The notes beneath the pieces are model-generated. The model made no database searches. It was not told the origin of the DNA and was given only the letters and a program-made list of their open reading frames with translations. Shown here in pieces: positions 6,553 through 8,606 of a DNA stretch of 8,606 nt. Source of the stretch: Ilumatobacter sp. (GTDB lineage: Bacteria; Actinomycetota; Acidimicrobiia; Acidimicrobiales; Ilumatobacteraceae); assembly GCA_029263275.1 (NCBI GenBank), contig JAJCXU010000336.1, forward strand, positions 1 to 8,606. Reading direction: 5' to 3'. The position numbers and the translations under genes were made by a program. How positions within the stretch are numbered: position 1 is the stretch's first letter; every line of letters begins with the position of its first letter.

Positions 6553-6693
6553 CTGCCGTGTCAGGCAACGTTCGGAGCGTCCCCGAGCGGCACTTCGGTG
6601 ACGCAGATCGCGGAGGATCGGTGAGTGTTATGGGACAGCTTGCGCCGATCAAAATGCCGGTTCCCGAGCGGGCCGAAACCGTCACGGCGTCGC

Positions 6694-6769
6694 GATTATG
6701 GAGCACTGCACTAGGGCCGATCTGTGGCGCGGTCTCACAACGGTCGGGCGGGATTACGTGTGCCGATAT
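6694..6769 (+). repeat. Left copy of a diverged direct repeat flanking the toxin-antitoxin-like module
   Basis: Positions 6694-6731 match 7345-7382 at 28 of 38 aligned bases without gaps, including an identical 11-mer TCTGTGGCGCG and GGGCCG. CGATAT recurs 70 bases in from the start here and 71 in the other copy, and GATT precedes it in both, so homology probably runs about 75 bp. The function is unknown; see the findings. Confidence 0.45.
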
Positions 6770-6780
6770 CGAGCGCGTTT

Positions 6781-6821
6781 GCAAGTCAACTTGCGATTCC
6801 TGGCGATGCAAGCTAACTTGT
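6781..6821 (+). promoter_or_regulatory. Tandem palindromic operators of the toxin-antitoxin-like module
   Basis: GCAAGTCAACTTGC (6781-6794) is a perfect dyad with 6-bp arms and a 2-base centre. GCAAGCTAACTTGT (6808-6821) is a second copy differing at 3 of 14 bases and less symmetric. Centres are 27 bp apart. The first overlaps the -35 and the second covers the -10, the layout expected for autorepression by a DNA-binding antitoxin. Confidence 0.7.
6791..6819 (+). promoter_or_regulatory. Promoter of the toxin-antitoxin-like module
   Basis: -35 TTGCGA (6791-6796), a 17-bp spacer, and -10 TAACTT (6814-6819). This is the best-formed -35/-10 pair in the window. The predicted start site is about 6826, where the GTG start of the first gene lies, so the message would be leaderless. 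Confidence 0.65.
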
Positions 6822-6825
6822 GGAG

Positions 6826-7053
6826 GTGGATGCGCCGCTCATCGCCCCCAGCGCACGCAAACACAGCATCCGCGACGACGACATGATTCACGCCTTCAAC
6901 AATCCGATCCTCGTGGACGAACTCGACGAAGGATTCACGATGTTCATCGGCGCGGACCCCGCCGCCAACTTGCTCGAGATCGGCGTCGTCGACACCAGCG
7001 ACGGCCCGATCATCGTTCACGCCATGCCCGCCCGACCGAAGTACCTGAGGTGA
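6826..7053 (+). CDS. Small toxin-like protein (BrnT/RelE-like), first gene of a two-gene module
   Basis: A 75-residue protein. A helical N-terminus (APSARKHSIRDDDMIHAFNN, 7-26) is followed by a beta-rich core: DEGFTMFIGAD, LLEIGVVDTSDGPIIVHAM and the terminal ARPKYLR. A small helix-plus-sheet protein ending in a strand and then a basic AR-x-K-Y segment resembles BrnT/DUF4258 and other RelE-fold toxins, which are ribonucleases acting on mRNA. That is pattern recognition, not a database match. Starts: a GTG at 6820 lies directly against the -10 box, upstream of the expected transcript start, so it cannot be used. GTG 6826 is exactly 6 bases past TAACTT and is preferred. ATG 6883 would delete the conserved-looking helix. 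The partner gene begins 5 bases after the stop, and toxin-first order is as in brnTA and higBA. It could instead be a non-toxic small protein of unknown function. Confidence 0.7.
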   Translation: MDAPLIAPSARKHSIRDDDMIHAFNNPILVDELDEGFTMFIGADPAANLLEIGVVDTSDGPIIVHAMPARPKYLR

Positions 7054-7058
7054 TCACC

Positions 7059-7328
7059 ATGCCCCGCACCGCACAAGAGATTCTCGATCACGCCGACGAA
7101 CTCGCCGCTCGATTCGAATCCCACGAACCCGACGACGTTCACGACGCCACCGAGTTGCGACTCGTCCGAGAGGCCTTCCTCGACCGCGCCAACGCAGAAC
7201 GCACGCTCGGTGACACCGTCGTCCACGCCCGGCACAACGGGCACTCGTGGGCAGCGATCGGAGCGATGGTCGGAACCTCGGGCGAAGCAGCCCGCCAGCG
7301 CTACGGGCGATCCGTCAACGCTTCATAG
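7059..7328 (+). CDS. Helix-turn-helix antitoxin-like protein, second gene of the module
   Basis: An 89-residue acidic, helical protein. Residues 1-60 form a probable helical domain with many charged residues (AQEILDHADELAARFES, then ATELRLVREAFLDRANAERT). The C-terminal part, GHSWAAIGAMVGTSGEAARQ (61-80) ending in RYG, is a sigma-region-4-like helix-turn-helix seen in small actinobacterial DNA-binding proteins. The domain order, dimerisation or toxin-binding first and HTH last, is unusual beside classical antitoxins but workable. The ATG at 7059 is set by GAGGTGA at 7047-7053, which overlaps the toxin stop with 5 bases of spacing. It is therefore the only gene of the pair with a good ribosome site, which would favour antitoxin over toxin synthesis. 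It likely binds the tandem dyads at 6781-6821 to repress the pair. It could be a stand-alone regulator. Confidence 0.7.
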   Translation: MPRTAQEILDHADELAARFESHEPDDVHDATELRLVREAFLDRANAERTLGDTVVHARHNGHSWAAIGAMVGTSGEAARQRYGRSVNAS

Positions 7329-7344
7329 CCAAACCAACAGCCGG

Positions 7345-7421
7345 GACTATGCGGCGTCACGCTGGGGCCGCTCTGTGGCGCGAGCTTGACGGTGGAACAC
7401 GTGATTCTGCACGCCCGATAT
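7345..7421 (+). repeat. Right copy of the diverged direct repeat
   Basis: This partner of 6694-6769 begins 17 bases after the antitoxin-like stop. The two copies stand 651 bp apart, start to start, and enclose the promoter, operators and both small genes. Read in the frame CTG-GGG-CCG-CTC-TGT-GGC-GCG, both copies give L-G-P-[IL]-C-G-A, and two of the differences there are silent (TTA/CTA, CTA/CTG). An ancestral coding origin is therefore possible. Confidence 0.45.
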
Positions 7422-7874
7422 GTGCGGGCGACACGGATGCGTACTCACGCCCGGCGTCCGCGACGACCCGGATATCTGCGACCGGACGACCGGCCAGGCA
7501 ACCCATCTTCTGGCGCATCCCGGACCCGTTCAGCCAGAAGTATCGTTCGGACCGACGGGACATGGTGACCGAACGATGGACAGAGCGTTCGTGATCGCTG
7601 GTTTGGGCGCGGCGGTGCTTGTTGGGTGCGGCGCCGACGCCCAGATCCGAATAGGAGCACTCGGTTGAGCATCTCCGTCGCAAGCCGCCGTCGCTCGCTG
7701 CGACCGGTATTGCGGCGCTTGACTTCGAGCGCGAACTCTACATTGCCGAGCGCTGGGCGAATCAGACTGCCAACCTCGGGATCGTGATTGATGTCAGCAA
7801 CACCAATCATCCCAGGTCGGAGGGCATTTTCGTACGACCACCAGACCCCGCTACGAAAGATTCGGGCGATGCAC
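7422..7874. other. Stretch without a convincing gene
   Basis: Between the right repeat and the LacI-family stop I find no gene I can defend. Reading frames on both strands are short, Arg/Pro-rich or start inside neighbours. Two things stand out. One is an inverted repeat at 7542-7577. The other is a 30-codon frame from ATG 7576 (MDRAFVIAGLGAAVLVGC, with a lipobox-like LVGC). It ends at 7668, while another frame open from 7655 continues with protein-like sequence (for example RELYIAERWANQTANLGIV) but has no ATG of its own. This may be the remains of a frameshifted exported protein, or chance. Confidence 0.3.
7542..7577. repeat. Inverted repeat with 9-bp perfect arms
   Basis: ATCGTTCGG (7542-7550) and CCGAACGAT (7569-7577) are exact reverse complements separated by 18 bases. 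A third CGTTCG follows at 7586-7591. There is no T-run, so a terminator is unlikely; an operator or the trace of a mobile element are options. It spans the ATG at 7576 of the weak lipoprotein-like frame. Confidence 0.45.
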
Positions 7875-8606
7875 TCATGGGAGTCCGACACTCTTGCCTG
7901 CTGGTGATGCGACCGAGTGACGTGTGATCAGCGGGCACTTCAGCACTTGCTGAACCGGTTCGAGCTGGGAGCCAAGCAGAAAATCGATCGCCCATCGACC
8001 CATCTCGTAGTGGGGAAGTCGCATCGTGGTCAGACTGGGGACGAGCTCACTGGAGATCAGTTGTTGGTCGTCGAAACCGACGACGGACAGCTGGTCTGGA
8101 ATTCGGACGCCCGCGACGGCTGCTTGCTGATAGACGCCCATCGCGACCTGGTCATTGAAGCAGAAAACGGCGGTCGGGGGAAGAGCTAGCTGCAGCAGAT
8201 GTCGCATCGCTCGCCTGCCCCCCTCTGCGTCAGCTCCCGTGGCGATCAAGAGACGTTGATCGGGAGTGAGTTGGTGGTCGATCAACGCCTGCTGATATCC
8301 ATCTCGGCGTGCCGTCGTTGCGACTCCGGGAGTGTCGATCGATATGTGAGCGATCTGAGTGTGCCCGTGATCGAGTAGGTGTTTCGTTGCTGTGTATGCG
8401 CCGTTGAACTCGTCGGGAACTACCGAGGCAGTATCGGAGGTAGTTGCTGAGCAATCGAGGAGCACCGCCCGTCGAGCATCCCTCAGTAATGGGGGAGGGG
8501 TCAGATTGCGGTGATACATCGCTCCGTAGACGATCCCGTCGACCTGCTGTTCGAGAAGTTGTTCGATTGCGGCTTGTTCGATGGATTGATGCTCGGGTAC
8601 TCCTAT
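7875..8606 (-). CDS. LacI-family transcriptional regulator, C-terminal part (cut by right edge)
   Basis: The visible 243 residues are the effector-binding domain (periplasmic-binding-protein fold) of a LacI/GalR repressor; the N-terminal HTH and hinge lie beyond the right edge. Signatures, numbered from the edge: IEQLLEQQVDGIVYGAM (14-30), VVPDEFNGAYTATKHLLDHG (62-81), IAHISIDTPGVATTARRDGY (85-104), LPPTAVFCFNDQVAMGVYQQ (142-161), then VAGVRIPDQLSVVGFDD (164-180) and MRLPHYEMGRWAIDFLL (195-211). The frame is continuous from 8606 to the TGA at 7875. An internal ATG at 8519 gives a shorter frame but cannot be the start, because homologous sequence continues upstream of it. Such regulators usually respond to a sugar and control neighbouring transport or catabolic genes; none is visible on this side, so its targets probably lie beyond the right edge. 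The effector cannot be told from sequence. Confidence 0.92.
   Translation of the reverse strand: MGVPEHQSIEQAAIEQLLEQQVDGIVYGAMYHRNLTPPPLLRDARRAVLLDCSATTSDTASVVPDEFNGAYTATKHLLDHGHTQIAHISIDTPGVATTARRDGYQQALIDHQLTPDQRLLIATGADAEGGRRAMRHLLQLALPPTAVFCFNDQVAMGVYQQAAVAGVRIPDQLSVVGFDDQQLISSELVPSLTTMRLPHYEMGRWAIDFLLGSQLEPVQQVLKCPLITRHSVASPAGKSVGLP

Noticed and set aside
6658..6681. Nested hairpin (CGGTT/AACCG outside, CCCG/CGGG inside) between the Fur-family gene and the toxin-antitoxin-like module
   Set aside because: Short arms, an asymmetric bulge and no T-run. In GC-rich DNA this is expected by chance.
6544..6825. Fur or Zur box upstream of the Fur-family gene
   Set aside because: No AT-rich 7-1-7 or Zur-like palindrome is present. 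The GCAAGT dyads lie 240 bases away at the other promoter and suit the HTH antitoxin-like protein better.
6324..7328. A 334-codon plus-strand open frame
   Set aside because: It runs antisense through the Fur-family gene, across the intergenic region and out of frame through the toxin-like gene. Only its last 89 codons (from 7059) look like a gene; the rest is Arg/His-rich shadow.
6694..7421. Integron cassette with attC sites
   Set aside because: The cassette-like size and toxin-antitoxin-like content suggested it, but neither repeat shows the GTTRRRY/RYYYAAC core sites or the paired imperfect arms of attC.
7445..7891. A 148-codon minus-strand frame starting inside the LacI-family gene
   Set aside because: It starts at a GTG within LacI coding sequence, its second half is Arg/Pro-rich, and no domain is recognisable.
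1..8606. tRNA, rRNA, CRISPR array or transposase genes
   Set aside because: None seen on either strand: no clustered regular repeats, no tRNA-like cloverleaf noticed, no transposase or integrase motifs.

Overview
The window is high-GC bacterial DNA with actinobacterial traits. It carries an LLM-class oxidoreductase of the F420-dependent kind, an actinobacterial-type PAC2 protein, an ACAD10-like phosphotransferase, and several genes whose start codon sits directly behind a TANNNT -10 box (leaderless transcripts). My best guess is Actinomycetota, possibly Acidimicrobiia; this is inference from gene content, with no ribosomal marker in view.

Left part (1-2091, minus strand): a ComEA-type competence protein runs off the left edge from a GTG start at 425. 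It is followed by a SAM-dependent methyltransferase and a thioredoxin-TPR protein whose stop directly abuts the methyltransferase start. Centre (2198-5226, plus strand): a phosphotransferase and a PAC2-family protein share an ATGA overlap, then an LLM oxidoreductase has its own promoter. The thioredoxin and phosphotransferase genes diverge from a 106-bp spacer holding a mirrored promoter motif. 5234-6540 (minus): a Fur-family regulator followed by a PhzF-family protein, again with an ATGA overlap. This pair converges on the LLM gene, and a perfect palindrome covers both stop codons.

Right part (6541-8606) looks more like accessory DNA. A two-gene toxin-antitoxin-like module (6826-7328) has a promoter overlapped by two copies of a palindromic operator, and diverged direct repeats about 650 bp apart flank it. 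About 550 bp without a convincing gene follow, with one inverted repeat and a faint, possibly broken lipoprotein-like reading frame. A LacI-family sugar regulator, cut off by the right edge, closes the window on the minus strand.

Most of the window is ordinary housekeeping or metabolic content. The strongest candidates for a second look are the repeat-flanked toxin-antitoxin-like module, the Fur-PhzF operon whose regulator appears to lack most sensory histidines, and the repeated leaderless promoter layout.
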